64,000 nt of DNA, from assembly GCA_018058095.1 (NCBI GenBank), contig JAGPCO010000019.1, positions 1 through 64,000 on the forward strand. The letters run 5' to 3'. Origin of the DNA: Kofleriaceae bacterium. Its GTDB lineage: Bacteria; Myxococcota_A; Polyangia; Haliangiales; Haliangiaceae. A model generated the notes under the pieces. It was not told where the DNA came from and did no database searches. It saw only the letters and a list, made by a program, of their open reading frames with translations. The position numbers were made by a program, and so were the translations under genes. This document shows, piece by piece, positions 54,102 through 64,000 of this stretch (positions are counted from its first letter, which is position 1; each line of letters starts with the position of its first letter).

Positions 54102-54119
54102 CAAGCAGTTTACTGCTTG
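54102..54119. promoter_or_regulatory. Palindromic operator candidate between boxC and boxR
   Basis: CAAGCAGT-TT-ACTGCTTG is a perfect 8-bp inverted repeat with a 2-bp spacer, about 33 bp upstream of the boxC start. On the minus strand it overlaps a possible -35 (TTGCCG) for boxC, whose possible -10 is TATATA near 54078-54083. Placement suits repression by the divergently encoded regulator. Confidence 0.6.
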
Positions 54120-54146
54120 TCCCGCAAACCTTGCATGCACTATAAG
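54117..54146 (+). promoter_or_regulatory. Sigma-70-type promoter candidate for boxR
   Basis: TTGTCC (54117-54122), 18-bp spacer, TATAAG (54141-54146). Transcription would start at about 54152-54153, on the GTG start codon itself, predicting a leaderless message. The spacer contains the palindrome TGCATGCA. Confidence 0.45.
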
Positions 54147-54152
54147 TCATGA

Positions 54153-54899
54153 GTGGCTGCACCTGCTTCGCCAGGCCTGCTGGAGGCGCTCGGGCGGGTG
54201 GTCCGTGCCAGCCGGGGCCGGCTCGCCTGGTCACGCCGGGAGCTGGCCGAGCGGGCCGGCCTGTCCGAGCGGTTTCTGGCCCAGGTCGAGCAGGGCGTCG
54301 GCAACATCTCGCTGATCCGGCTGGCGGCGCTGGCGCAGGCGCTCGGCCAGACCACGGCCGGGCTGATCGCGGCGGCCGAGCCAGGTGACCTGCGGCCGCT
54401 GGCACTGCTCGGGGTTCGCGGCGCCGGCAAGTCGACCATCGGCCACGCGGTCGCCACCGCCGTCGGCGCCCGCTTCGTCGAGGTCGACCAGCACATCGAG
54501 GCCGCGGCCGGCCTGTCGCTGGCCGAGATCTTCGAGCTGCACGGCGAGGCGTATTACCGCCGGCTCGAGCAGGACGCGCTGCGCCAGCTGCTGGCCGAGC
54601 GGGATGGCGCCCGCCTGGTCATCGCCACCGGTGGCTCCATCGTCACCGACCCGACCAACTTCACCTGGCTGCGCGAGCGCTGCACCACCGTGTGGCTGCG
54701 GGCGTCGACCGTCGATCACTGGAACCGGGTGGTCGACCAGGGCGACCAGCGGCCCATGGCCGAGAACCCTCATGCCTTCGCCGAGCTCGAGGCGCTGATG
54801 GCCACGCGCACGCCGCTGTACGCCCAGGCCGATCACGTCGTCGACACCGCGCGCGAGGGCCTGCCCGGCGCGATCGCCGCGGTGCGCGCGCTGCTGTAG
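54153..54899 (+). CDS. boxR: BoxR/BzdR-type repressor: XRE helix-turn-helix fused to shikimate-kinase-like domain
   Basis: 248 residues from GTG 54153. The N-terminal Cro/CI-type HTH covers about 8-72 (SRRELAERAGLSERFLAQVEQGVGNISLIRLAALAQAL). From about 82 a shikimate-kinase-like P-loop domain follows (LLGVRGAGKST, K93; FVEVDQHIEAAAGLSLAEIF; ATGGSIV). This fusion is characteristic of regulators of aerobic and anaerobic benzoyl-CoA pathways, where benzoyl-CoA binding to the kinase-like domain relieves repression. It is somewhat shorter than the ~300-residue models. Divergent orientation from boxC supports regulation of boxCB. Confidence 0.93.
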   Translation: MAAPASPGLLEALGRVVRASRGRLAWSRRELAERAGLSERFLAQVEQGVGNISLIRLAALAQALGQTTAGLIAAAEPGDLRPLALLGVRGAGKSTIGHAVATAVGARFVEVDQHIEAAAGLSLAEIFELHGEAYYRRLEQDALRQLLAERDGARLVIATGGSIVTDPTNFTWLRERCTTVWLRASTVDHWNRVVDQGDQRPMAENPHAFAELEALMATRTPLYAQADHVVDTAREGLPGAIAAVRALL

Positions 54900-54908
54900 G
54901 CCGAGCGG

Positions 54909-56729
54909 TCAGGCGCTGGCCGCGGCCGGGATGGCGCGCTCGAGCTCGCTGCGCATGCGCTGCACGTCGAACGGCTTCTGCAGGAAGGCCATGGCGCCCT
55001 CGGCCAGGCAGCGCTGGACCTCGCCCTGGTCGGCGTAGCCCGAGACCAGGATCACCGGCAACCTGGGCTGCAGGCTGCGCAGCTGGCGGAAGCCGGCCGC
55101 GCCGCCGATCCCCGGCATCTGCATGTCGAGGATGACGGCGTCGATGCCGCCGGGCCGGGCCCGGGCCAGCTCGATGCCCTCCTCGGCGCGTTCGGCCACC
55201 AGCACGGCGCAGCCCTGCCCGCGCACCAGCCGCTGCATGAAGCTGCGCACCAGCGGATCGTCGTCGATGATCAGCACCGTGCCCTTGGTCGGGGTGCGGA
55301 CGATCGGGCCAGAGCCGGCCGAGGCCATCAGCACGGCCGGCCGGGCCGCGGTGGTGGCGCGCGGCAGCCACACCGTCATGGTCGTGCCGCGCCCGACCTC
55401 CGACGCCACGTCGATCGCGCCGGCGTGGGCGGTCACGGTCCCGTACACCATCGACAGCCCGAGGCCGGTGCCCTTGCCGAGCGGCTTGGTGGTGAAGAAC
55501 GGCTCGAACAGGCGGGCCCGGGTCTCCTCGTCGATGCCGTGCCCGGTGTCGGTGACGGCGATGCGGACCATGGTCCCGGCGCCGAGGCGGAGCCGATCGG
55601 CCGCGTCGTCGCTCAGCTCGGCGGTGTCGACCTCCAGCGTCAGCGCGCCCTGCCCGGCCATGGCGTCGATGGCGTTGAGGCACAGGTTCATCACCGCGTG
55701 GGTCAGCTGTGACCGGTCACCCTCGACCTTGCAGCCGAGGGCCCGGCGCGACTCGATCTCGACGCCGCGCGGCGCGGTCCGCTGCAGCAGCTTGACCACG
55801 TCGTGGACGACCTCGGCGGCGTCGAACACCTCGCGCGTGTAGCTGCCGCGGCGCGAGAACCCGAGCAGGTTCCGGGTCAGGTCGGCGCCGCGGTCACACG
55901 AGGCGACGATGGCCGCCAGGTCCTCGTGCATCACCTCGGGGGCGTCGGGCAGCATGACCTCGGCCAGGCCGCGGATGGCGGCGATGACGTTGTTGACATC
56001 GTGCGCCACCCCGCCGGCCAGCCGGCCGACCGCCTCCATCTTCTGCGACTGCAGGAAGCTCTCGCGCAAGAGCTCGCGCTCGGCCTCGGCCCGCCGCCGC
56101 TCGTCGAGCTCGGCCGCCAGCCGCGCCGCCGCGACGTCGGACTCGGCCGCCATCTGGCGCCGCGTCACCAGCAGCGAGCGCACCCAGGTGGCGTACCGGC
56201 GATAGCCGGCGAACGACACGAACGCGAACGCCGCGGCGGCGCAGATGGCGACGAAGCCATCGCGACCGATGCTGCCTTCGGCCAGGAGCCAACCGCCGAC
56301 CAGCACCGTCGATGTCGCCCCCAACAACAGGGGCGGCAGGTCGACGTGCAGCGAGCCGGCCGAGACCAGCGAGATCATGATGGCGTACAGCGCCGCCTCG
56401 CGACCGGCGGCGACCAGCCCGGCGGCGGCGGCCAGGTGCACCATCCACAGCGCGGCCGAGACGACCTCGAACTGCCGGCTGGTCCAGCGCGCGACCGGGA
56501 CAGAGATCGCCGCGACCGCACCCACCAGCACCAGGGCCAGCAGGAGCAGGGAGCCCTGCACCATCCCCGGTCCGTCGATCCACGACAGGGTGCCGATGAG
56601 GGTGGCCGAGGCAGCGAAGCCGACCGCGGCAAAGCGCAGGCGCTGGCCCGGGCCGGTCGGGCTGAAGCGCTGGTCATCGGTGGTCGGCCGAGATGAGGTC
56701 GGAGGTGCGGCGGCGCCCTGGCCCATCAA
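54909..56729 (-). CDS. Hybrid sensor histidine kinase with C-terminal receiver (second of a tandem pair)
   Basis: 606 residues from ATG 56729, overlapping the upstream kinase stop by 4 nt. Five to six membrane segments lie at about 33-190. A coiled-coil linker follows, then the dimerisation/phosphoacceptor motif GGVAHDVNNVI. HATPase blocks are NLCLNAIDAM, VTDTGHGID and GKGTGLGLSMVYG. The receiver domain ends the protein: IIDDDPLVRSF acidic pocket, phospho-Asp in VILDMQMPG, LVSGY and FLQKPF. It is an inner-membrane sensor with no recognisable ligand domain. A closely similar kinase is encoded immediately upstream. Confidence 0.9.
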   Translation of the reverse strand: MMGQGAAAPPTSSRPTTDDQRFSPTGPGQRLRFAAVGFAASATLIGTLSWIDGPGMVQGSLLLLALVLVGAVAAISVPVARWTSRQFEVVSAALWMVHLAAAAGLVAAGREAALYAIMISLVSAGSLHVDLPPLLLGATSTVLVGGWLLAEGSIGRDGFVAICAAAAFAFVSFAGYRRYATWVRSLLVTRRQMAAESDVAAARLAAELDERRRAEAERELLRESFLQSQKMEAVGRLAGGVAHDVNNVIAAIRGLAEVMLPDAPEVMHEDLAAIVASCDRGADLTRNLLGFSRRGSYTREVFDAAEVVHDVVKLLQRTAPRGVEIESRRALGCKVEGDRSQLTHAVMNLCLNAIDAMAGQGALTLEVDTAELSDDAADRLRLGAGTMVRIAVTDTGHGIDEETRARLFEPFFTTKPLGKGTGLGLSMVYGTVTAHAGAIDVASEVGRGTTMTVWLPRATTAARPAVLMASAGSGPIVRTPTKGTVLIIDDDPLVRSFMQRLVRGQGCAVLVAERAEEGIELARARPGGIDAVILDMQMPGIGGAAGFRQLRSLQPRLPVILVSGYADQGEVQRCLAEGAMAFLQKPFDVQRMRSELERAIPAAASA

Positions 56730-58522
56730 GACGCCTCGCTCTGGGTGATGGCCTGGTCGAGCGCGCTGCGCAGCAGCTGCACGTCGAACGGCTTCTGCAA
56801 GAAGGTCATCGCCCCCTCCGACAGGCAGCGCTGGACGTCGCGTTGCTCGGCGTAGCCCGACACCAGGATGACCGGCATGGTCGGCTGCAGCGCGTGCAGG
56901 ACGCGGAAGCCCTCGGCCCCGCCCATGCCCGGCATCTGCATGTCGAGGATCACGGCGGCGATCGCGCCGGGGCGGGCCTTGGCCAGCTCGACCCCTTCCT
57001 CGGCCCGCTCGGCCACGAGCACGTCGCAGCCCTGCCCGCGCACCAACCGCTGCATGAAGCTGCGCACCAGCGGATCGTCATCGATGATCAGCACCGTGCC
57101 CTTGCGCCCGGCGCCGCCGGTCGGGATCGGCCCCGACCCGGCCGAGGCCATGACCACGGCCGGCAGCGCCTCGGTCATCACCCGCGGCAGCCACACCGTC
57201 ATCGTCGTGCCCTGGCCCGGCGCCGAGTCGACCTCGATGCCTCCGCCGTGGGCCTTGACCGTCGCCTGCACCATCGACAGGCCGAGTCCGGTGCCCTTGC
57301 CGAGCGCCTTGGTGGTGAAGAACGGCTCGAACAGGCGGGCCAGGGTCGCCGGGTCCATGCCGGAGCCGGTGTCACGGACCACGATCCGCACCGCCTCACC
57401 CGTCGACATCGCCAGCCGCTCGGCCCGGGCGGGGTCGAGCGTGGCCGGCCCGACCTCGAGGGTGAGCTGGCCATGTTGCCCCATCGCGTCGATGGCGTTG
57501 ATGCACAGGTTGAGGAGGGCGTGGGTCAGCTGCGACTTGTCGCCCTCGACCCTGGCGCCGATGGTCCGGCTCGACTCCAGCGCGATGCCGCGCGGCGCGG
57601 TGCGGCCGAGCAGGCGGGCCACGTCGCCAATGACCTCGGCCGCGTCGAACACCTCGTGCGTCGACGGGCCGCGCCGCGAGAAGCCGAGCAGGTTCTTGGT
57701 CAGGTCGGCGCCGCGATCACACGACTGGATGATGGAGCCGAGGTCCTCGTGCAGCTCGGCCGGCGCCTCCGGCAACATCACCTCGGCCAGGCCGCGGATG
57801 GCGGCGATGACGTTGTTGACGTCGTGCGCCACCCCGCCGGCCAGCCGGCCGACCGCCTCCATCTTCTGCGACTGCAGGAAGCTCTCGCGCAGGAGCTCGC
57901 GCTCGGCCTCGGCTCGGTGCCGCTCGTCGAGCTCCGCCGCCAGGCGGGCCTGGGCGGCGATGGCCTCGGCGTGCAGGCGCTGCTGGTCGCGCAGCAGGTC
58001 GGTGACCCGCCGGGTGTACAGCCGGAACCCGAGGAAGGCCATCACCGCGACCGAGACCGCACCGATGATCGGCAGCACGGCGTCGCCGTGGAGCTGCCCG
58101 GCCGCCACCATCACCCCGACCGCGACACACACCACGACGACCCCCGCGACCAGAGGCGCGAGCATGACCTGGACGCCGGCGCCGGCGATGAGCTCGAGGC
58201 ACAGGCCGAAGATGGCGGTGGTGCTACCGGCCGCCGACTCGGCGAAGAGGGCGCCGATCTGCGCCATCCACATCGCCGTGCACCAGAGGGTGAAGGACCG
58301 GATGCTCCACTGCGTCGTGGCGCGGGTCAGGCCGACTACCGCCAGCGCGACGACCACCAGGTGGAAGGCGAGCCCGGCCCAGAGGACCTCGGCGCGCCCA
58401 AGGAGCAGGAGCGCGATCGGGATCGCCGTCGACGCACCTCCGAACCCGAGCGCCCCAAAGCGCACGCGCACCCGCAACGCGTCGGCGTTGTGGAGGGCGG
58501 CATGGAGCGAGGGGTCGTGCAT
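56726..58522 (-). CDS. Hybrid sensor histidine kinase with C-terminal receiver (first of a tandem pair)
   Basis: 598 residues from ATG 58522; an earlier ATG would add 35 non-hydrophobic residues. Same plan as the downstream copy: membrane region at about 25-180, coiled coil, GGVAHDVNNVI, NLCINAIDAM, VRDTGSGMD, GKGTGLGLSMVQA, then receiver IIDDDPLVRSF, VILDMQMPG and FLQKPF. The kinase and receiver parts are highly alike in the two proteins, while the membrane regions differ clearly. They therefore probably sense different cues. The 230 bp upstream (58523-58752), between its start and the ligA stop, hold no gene. Confidence 0.9.
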   Translation of the reverse strand: MHDPSLHAALHNADALRVRVRFGALGFGGASTAIPIALLLLGRAEVLWAGLAFHLVVVALAVVGLTRATTQWSIRSFTLWCTAMWMAQIGALFAESAAGSTTAIFGLCLELIAGAGVQVMLAPLVAGVVVVCVAVGVMVAAGQLHGDAVLPIIGAVSVAVMAFLGFRLYTRRVTDLLRDQQRLHAEAIAAQARLAAELDERHRAEAERELLRESFLQSQKMEAVGRLAGGVAHDVNNVIAAIRGLAEVMLPEAPAELHEDLGSIIQSCDRGADLTKNLLGFSRRGPSTHEVFDAAEVIGDVARLLGRTAPRGIALESSRTIGARVEGDKSQLTHALLNLCINAIDAMGQHGQLTLEVGPATLDPARAERLAMSTGEAVRIVVRDTGSGMDPATLARLFEPFFTTKALGKGTGLGLSMVQATVKAHGGGIEVDSAPGQGTTMTVWLPRVMTEALPAVVMASAGSGPIPTGGAGRKGTVLIIDDDPLVRSFMQRLVRGQGCDVLVAERAEEGVELAKARPGAIAAVILDMQMPGMGGAEGFRVLHALQPTMPVILVSGYAEQRDVQRCLSEGAMTFLQKPFDVQLLRSALDQAITQSEAS

Positions 58523-58752
58523 CAAGACCAGGCTGAGGCAAATGCGATGGGAAATACACGAAAAACGGCGACAGATCTCCTGCCTACGTTGTCGCTGGTG
58601 GAGGCCCTCCTGCGTCGACGTCGGCACGACGCCGCAGCGGATCGACCACGCAGCGGTGATCCAGTTCCTCGACCAAGACCGTCGCAGATCGAGCGGGTGC
58701 GGCGAGGTGTCGCGGACACTGCCGGCAGGACAGGCGCAGGACCGTCGTGGCG

Positions 58753-60831
<2,079 letters not shown>

Positions 60832-60843
60832 CTACGGTCGGGC

Positions 60844-61548
60844 ATGTCCGACGCGCCCGCCCCGCCCGCCACCAGCCTGGTCGCGCTGCGCGACCGGCGC
60901 GAGCAGGTCATCGCCCAGCTGACCGACGCCTTCGGCCAGGGCGAGTTCGAGGTCGAGGAGCTCGAGCGTCGGCTCGACCTGGCCCACGCCGCCAGCTCGC
61001 TGGCCGAGCTGACCCCGCTGGTGGCCGACCTGGCGGCACCCGCGACCACCACCGCGCTGGTCCCCGCCTCGGCCGCTGCGGTCGAGCGCGCCGATCGCCC
61101 GGCCAAGAAGCGCTTCATCGCCATCATGAGCGGCGTGGTGCGCAAGGGCCGGTGGACCGTGCCGCGCAAGATGCAGCTGGTCGCGCTCATGGGCGGCGCC
61201 GAGCTCGACTTCCGTGAGGCCGAGTTCGGCGCCGGTGTGACCGAGCTGCACGTGACCTGCCTGATGGGCGGCGCCGAGATCACCGTGCCGCCCTGGCTCG
61301 CAGTCGAGAGCGACGCCACCGCCATCATGGGCGGCTTCGAGGGCATGGACCGCGGTCGAGGCACGCCCGACCCCGACCGGCCGCTGCTGCGCATCACCGG
61401 GCTGGTGATCATGGGGGGCGTCGAGATCACCACGCGTATGCCGGGCGAGACCCGGCGCGAGGCGCGCAAGCGCGAGAAGCAGGAGGCCAAGGCGCTCGGC
61501 GGTGGTCGTGGCGCCGGGCGCGTGTTGCCGCCAGGATCCGGCTCGTGA
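60844..61548 (+). CDS. DUF1707/LiaF-like membrane-stress-type protein
   Basis: 234 residues from ATG 60844. The N-terminal part is a DUF1707-like SHOCT-type segment (RREQVIAQLTDAFGQGEFEVEELERRLDLAHAASSLAELTPLVADL). The C-terminal half has the LiaF-type 'MGG' strands: VALMGGAELDFREAEF, CLMGGAEITVPPWL, AIMGGFEGM and IMGGVEITT, a small beta-helix. No membrane segment is present, unlike LiaF. Homologues are linked to cell-envelope stress sensing, but no function is proven. It overlaps the aldo/keto reductase gene by 4 nt. Confidence 0.83.
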   Translation: MSDAPAPPATSLVALRDRREQVIAQLTDAFGQGEFEVEELERRLDLAHAASSLAELTPLVADLAAPATTTALVPASAAAVERADRPAKKRFIAIMSGVVRKGRWTVPRKMQLVALMGGAELDFREAEFGAGVTELHVTCLMGGAEITVPPWLAVESDATAIMGGFEGMDRGRGTPDPDRPLLRITGLVIMGGVEITTRMPGETRREARKREKQEAKALGGGRGAGRVLPPGSGS

Positions 61549-62639
61549 GCGGCGGCCCGCTGATCGGCCCCGGACCGCGCCCACCGGGCGGCCCGCGCCA
61601 GCTCGGGCGCACCGGCCGCACGGTCGAGCCGATCGCCTTCGGCACGTCCGGCGTCGGCGGTGACCGCTTCCGCGGGGTCGAGCCGCGCGACGCCCAGCGC
61701 GCGTTGTGCCACGCGCTCGAGCACGGCGTCGACCTGGTCGACACCGCGCTGCGCTACGGCCGCGGCCAGAGCGAGCAGCTGGTCGGCGAGGCGGTGCGCG
61801 AGCTGCGCGCGCGCGACCGGGTCGTGGTCGCGACCAAGGTGCCGCCGGCCGACGACGTCTTCCCGGCCGCGGCCAACCGCCTGGGCGCGGCGTTCGCGCC
61901 GGCCTACCTGCAGGCCCAGGTCGAGCAGTCGCTGCGCAACCTCAAGCTCGAGGTGATCCCGCTGTGCCAGCTGCACGTGTGGCGCGACGCCTGGCTCGAC
62001 GACGGCGGCTGGCCCGAGCTGCGCGCGACCATGGTCCGCCTGGTGAGCGAGGGCAAGGTGCTGCACTGGGGCGTGTCGGCCAACCACGGCAGCGTCGACG
62101 ACTGCGTGCGGGTGATGGCCGATCCGCTGGTGACCACGGCGCAGCTGGTGTGGAACCTGTTCGACCGCCGGGCCGAGCCGGCGCTGGCCGCGGCCGCCCA
62201 GCACGGCGTGGCGGTGCTGGCCCGGTGTGTGCTCGACGAGGGCGCGCTGGGTGGCCAGCTCGGCGCCGGCGCCCGCTTCCCGATCGACGACTTCCGCACC
62301 GCGTACTTCGCGCCGCCGCGGCTGGACGAGCTGGCGCTGCGCCTGGCCGCGCTGTGCGAGTTCGTGACCGAGACGCCGCCGGCGGCGTCGTCGACGCCGG
62401 AGGCGACCGACCTGGCGGCGCGCGCGGCCCGGGCCCGGCACGAGCCCGAGGTGCGCGCGGTCGACGAGCTGGCCATCCGCTTCGCGCTGTCGCCGCCGGC
62501 GGTCGTCGCCGCGGTCATCGGCATGCGGACGCGGGCCAGCGTCGACCGCAACCTGCGCCTGCGCGGCGCCGCGCCGCTGTCGTCGACGCTGCTGAGCCAG
62601 CTGGCCAGCCACGCCTGGGACAAGGACTGGACGCGGTGA
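61545..62639 (+). CDS. Aldo/keto reductase
   Basis: 364 residues from GTG 61545. TIM-barrel AKR: LGRTGRTVEPIAFGTSGVGGDRF, the catalytic Asp and Tyr in DLVDTALRYGRG, Lys in VVVATKV, and His in CQLHVWRD. The ending AIRFALSPPAVVAAVIGMRTRASVDRNL gives the NADPH-binding loop. It reduces carbonyls with NADPH in the cytoplasm; substrate unknown. A 4-nt overlap links it to both neighbours in a three-gene operon. Confidence 0.88.
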   Translation: MSGGPLIGPGPRPPGGPRQLGRTGRTVEPIAFGTSGVGGDRFRGVEPRDAQRALCHALEHGVDLVDTALRYGRGQSEQLVGEAVRELRARDRVVVATKVPPADDVFPAAANRLGAAFAPAYLQAQVEQSLRNLKLEVIPLCQLHVWRDAWLDDGGWPELRATMVRLVSEGKVLHWGVSANHGSVDDCVRVMADPLVTTAQLVWNLFDRRAEPALAAAAQHGVAVLARCVLDEGALGGQLGAGARFPIDDFRTAYFAPPRLDELALRLAALCEFVTETPPAASSTPEATDLAARAARARHEPEVRAVDELAIRFALSPPAVVAAVIGMRTRASVDRNLRLRGAAPLSSTLLSQLASHAWDKDWTR

Positions 62640-63727
62640 GCTCCGGCGACGGCGCCCGCCGCGGCCGCGGCGCCCTGTCCAACCCGACCGGACGGTTCGA
62701 GCCGACCCGGCGCGAGGGGTTCGCCGATGGCTGGGCCCAGGCCGACCCGGCGCTCGCCGACGACGGTGAGCTGCCGCGGCTGCCGACGGTGGTCACGACC
62801 GAGCACGCGCGCTCGATCATCAGCCGCAACGACTCGCCCGACGTGCCGTTCGACCAGTCGGCCAACCCGTACCGCGGCTGCGAGCACGGCTGCGTGTACT
62901 GCTTCGCCCGGCCCAGCCACGGCTACCTCGGGCTGTCGTCGGGCCTCGACTTCGAGACCCACATCGTCAGCAAGCCCGACGCGGCCCGCCTGCTGCGGGC
63001 CGAGCTGAGCCGCCCGAGCTATCGCTGCCAGGTGCTGGCGATGGGCACCAACACCGACCCGTACCAGCCGGTCGAGCGCGACCTCGGCCTGACCCGCGCC
63101 ATCCTCGAGGTGTGCCTGGAGTTCGCCCAGCCGGTCTCGATCGTCACCAAGAGCGCGGCCATCACCCGCGACGTCGACCTGCTGGCGGCGCTGGCCGCGC
63201 GCAACCTGGCCTCGGTCTACCTGTCGATCACCACGCTCGACGCCGGCCTGGCCGCCACGCTCGAGCCACGGGCGGCCCGGCCGCACCGGCGCCTGGCCAC
63301 CCTGCGCCAGCTGGCCGACGCCGGCGTGCCGGTCGGCGTGTTGTCGTCGCCTATGATCCCGGCCCTCAACGACCACGAGCTCGAGGCCATCCTCGAGGCC
63401 GCGCGTGATCATGGCGCGCGCGCCGCCGGCTACACCCTGCTGCGCCTGCCGCACGACGTGAAGGTGCTGTTCACCGAGTGGCTGCACGCCCACGTGCCCG
63501 ACCGGGCCGAGCGAGTCCTGGCTCGCCTGCGCGACGCCTACGGCGGCGCGCTGTACGACAGCGCGGTCGGCGTGCGCGGCGTCGGCCGCGGTCCGGTCGC
63601 CGACCTCATCAACCAGCGCTTCGCCCTGGCCTGCCGCCGGCTCGGCCTCGGCGACGAGCGGGTCGCGCTCGACACCACCCAGTTCCGCCCCCCGCCGCGG
63701 CCCGGCCAGCTCCCGCTGTTTCGCTAG
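62636..63727 (+). CDS. Radical SAM protein (PA0069 / Rv2578c, spore-photoproduct-lyase-like family)
   Basis: 363 residues from GTG 62636, overlapping the previous stop by 4 nt. The iron-sulfur motif is C82-x3-C86-x2-C89 (RGCEHGCVYCFARPSHGYLG). Other blocks are VLAMGTNTDPYQPVER, VSIVTKSAAITRDVDLLAAL, YLSITTLDAGLAATLEPRAA and VLSSPMIPALNDHELEAIL. The family is annotated as radical SAM of the PA0069 type, distantly similar to SplB, and has no defined reaction. The TAG stop codon is the CTAG that starts the repeat at 63724. Confidence 0.9.
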   Translation: MSSGDGARRGRGALSNPTGRFEPTRREGFADGWAQADPALADDGELPRLPTVVTTEHARSIISRNDSPDVPFDQSANPYRGCEHGCVYCFARPSHGYLGLSSGLDFETHIVSKPDAARLLRAELSRPSYRCQVLAMGTNTDPYQPVERDLGLTRAILEVCLEFAQPVSIVTKSAAITRDVDLLAALAARNLASVYLSITTLDAGLAATLEPRAARPHRRLATLRQLADAGVPVGVLSSPMIPALNDHELEAILEAARDHGARAAGYTLLRLPHDVKVLFTEWLHAHVPDRAERVLARLRDAYGGALYDSAVGVRGVGRGPVADLINQRFALACRRLGLGDERVALDTTQFRPPPRPGQLPLFR

Positions 63728-63813
63728 GAGTCCGACCCCGAATTCTGGGCGCCGCGACGGCCGGACTCGGTCAGGCCTCATCGCGGCGGGGCACCGTCAT
63801 CGCGCGCGTGGAG
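63724..63813 (+). repeat. 90-bp dispersed repeat, copy 2
   Basis: Begins CTAGGAGTCCGACCCCG and ends GCGCGCGTGGAG. It matches 22621-22710 in reverse orientation with about six differences. It lacks the IS-end-like sequence seen beside copy 1. The radical SAM gene stops inside its first four bases. Downstream, to 64000, no second repeat end is visible before the window stops. Confidence 0.85.
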
Positions 63814-64000
63814 GGCGTGGAGTGCGGCGGTCCAGCAGCTCGGCCGGGTCGATCGGCCCGCCAGCGCGGAGCCAGCCCTCACGCGCGAGCCAGGTCTTCG
63901 GGGCGCTCAACGGGGAGCCCGCGGGAGGCGGCGACCCGTCGATGACCCAGACACCCGACTTCGTCGGGTGCCATCGACTCGACGACCAGCGGTCGGGCTC
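63797..64000 (-). CDS. Possible C-terminal part of a gene running off the window
   Basis: On the minus strand one frame is open from the window edge to TGA at 63797-63799, 67 codons, with almost all third positions G or C as in neighbouring genes. It reads HPTKSGVWVIDGSPPPAGSP, then TWLAREGWLRAGGPIDPAELL. The last ~6 codons lie inside the 90-bp repeat, so the native C-terminus may have been replaced by the repeat. No family is recognised. A second frame of the same strand is also open for a shorter distance, so this call is tentative. Confidence 0.35.
   Translation of the reverse strand, partial: EPDRWSSSRWHPTKSGVWVIDGSPPPAGSPLSAPKTWLAREGWLRAGGPIDPAELLDRRTPRPPRAR

Overview
The window is 64 kb of very GC-rich chromosome with densely packed genes and strong third-position GC bias. 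The gene repertoire suggests a myxobacterium-like member of the Myxococcota. Many lipoproteins have a short lipobox followed by Asp/Ala/Pro-rich tails. A secreted metalloprotease ends in a MYXO-CTERM-type tail. Hybrid kinases, a sigma-54 activator, beta-propeller proteins and abundant GTG starts fit the same picture. I see no rRNA, tRNA, CRISPR array, complete insertion sequence or phage gene.

Region 1 (1-13 kb) holds a zinc-ribbon/PH membrane protein, a TPR lipoprotein and trigger factor. An exopolysaccharide locus follows: export lipoprotein and sugar transferase on the minus strand, then a plus-strand run of RsbW-like kinase, STAS protein, glycosyltransferase, two Wzz-type chain-length proteins and a BY-kinase-type ATPase. 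Region 2 (13-22 kb) has a vanadium-haloperoxidase-type lipoprotein, a DUF4091-type protein, a polysaccharide deacetylase, a glycosyltransferase, a YfcF-type GST and an oxidoreductase-epimerase fusion. Region 3 (22-41 kb) is mixed metabolism: a cystathionine-beta-synthase-like enzyme with a GNAT-like partner, free-methionine-sulfoxide reductase, Dus, P5C dehydrogenase, FdhD and an HD phosphohydrolase. It also has a run of surface lipoproteins with a c-type cytochrome and Cys/His-rich proteins.

Region 4 (41-46.5 kb) is a compact sulfur module. It contains two YeeE/YedE half-transporters, a TauE/SafE exporter, a FisR-like sigma-54 activator, an ETHE1-type persulfide dioxygenase, a rhodanese, a six-Cys mini-protein, a tiny membrane protein and a DUF302 protein. 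Three sites resembling -24/-12 promoters (two good, one weak) lie at nearly the same short distance from the yedE-like, tauE-like and dioxygenase starts. The tiny membrane protein stops at a TGA followed by a hairpin whose loop sequence and spacing resemble the E. coli fdhF selenocysteine element. The extended frame ends exactly on the next start codon. These are the most interesting observations in the window.

Region 5 (46.5-64 kb) has the metalloprotease, small lipoproteins (one with perfect 27-bp tandem repeats), boxB-boxC of aerobic benzoyl-CoA degradation with a divergent BoxR-type regulator, two tandem paralogous hybrid histidine kinases, NAD-dependent DNA ligase and an operon of DUF1707 protein, aldo/keto reductase and radical SAM enzyme.

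Dispersed small repeats link the window together. One family has ends related to CAGGNTGCTGA and lies next to CTAG. Another begins CTAGGAGTCCGAC. Several copies carry CTAG at both ends, and at four loci this CTAG supplies the TAG stop codon of the adjoining gene. This suggests non-autonomous elements that target CTAG.
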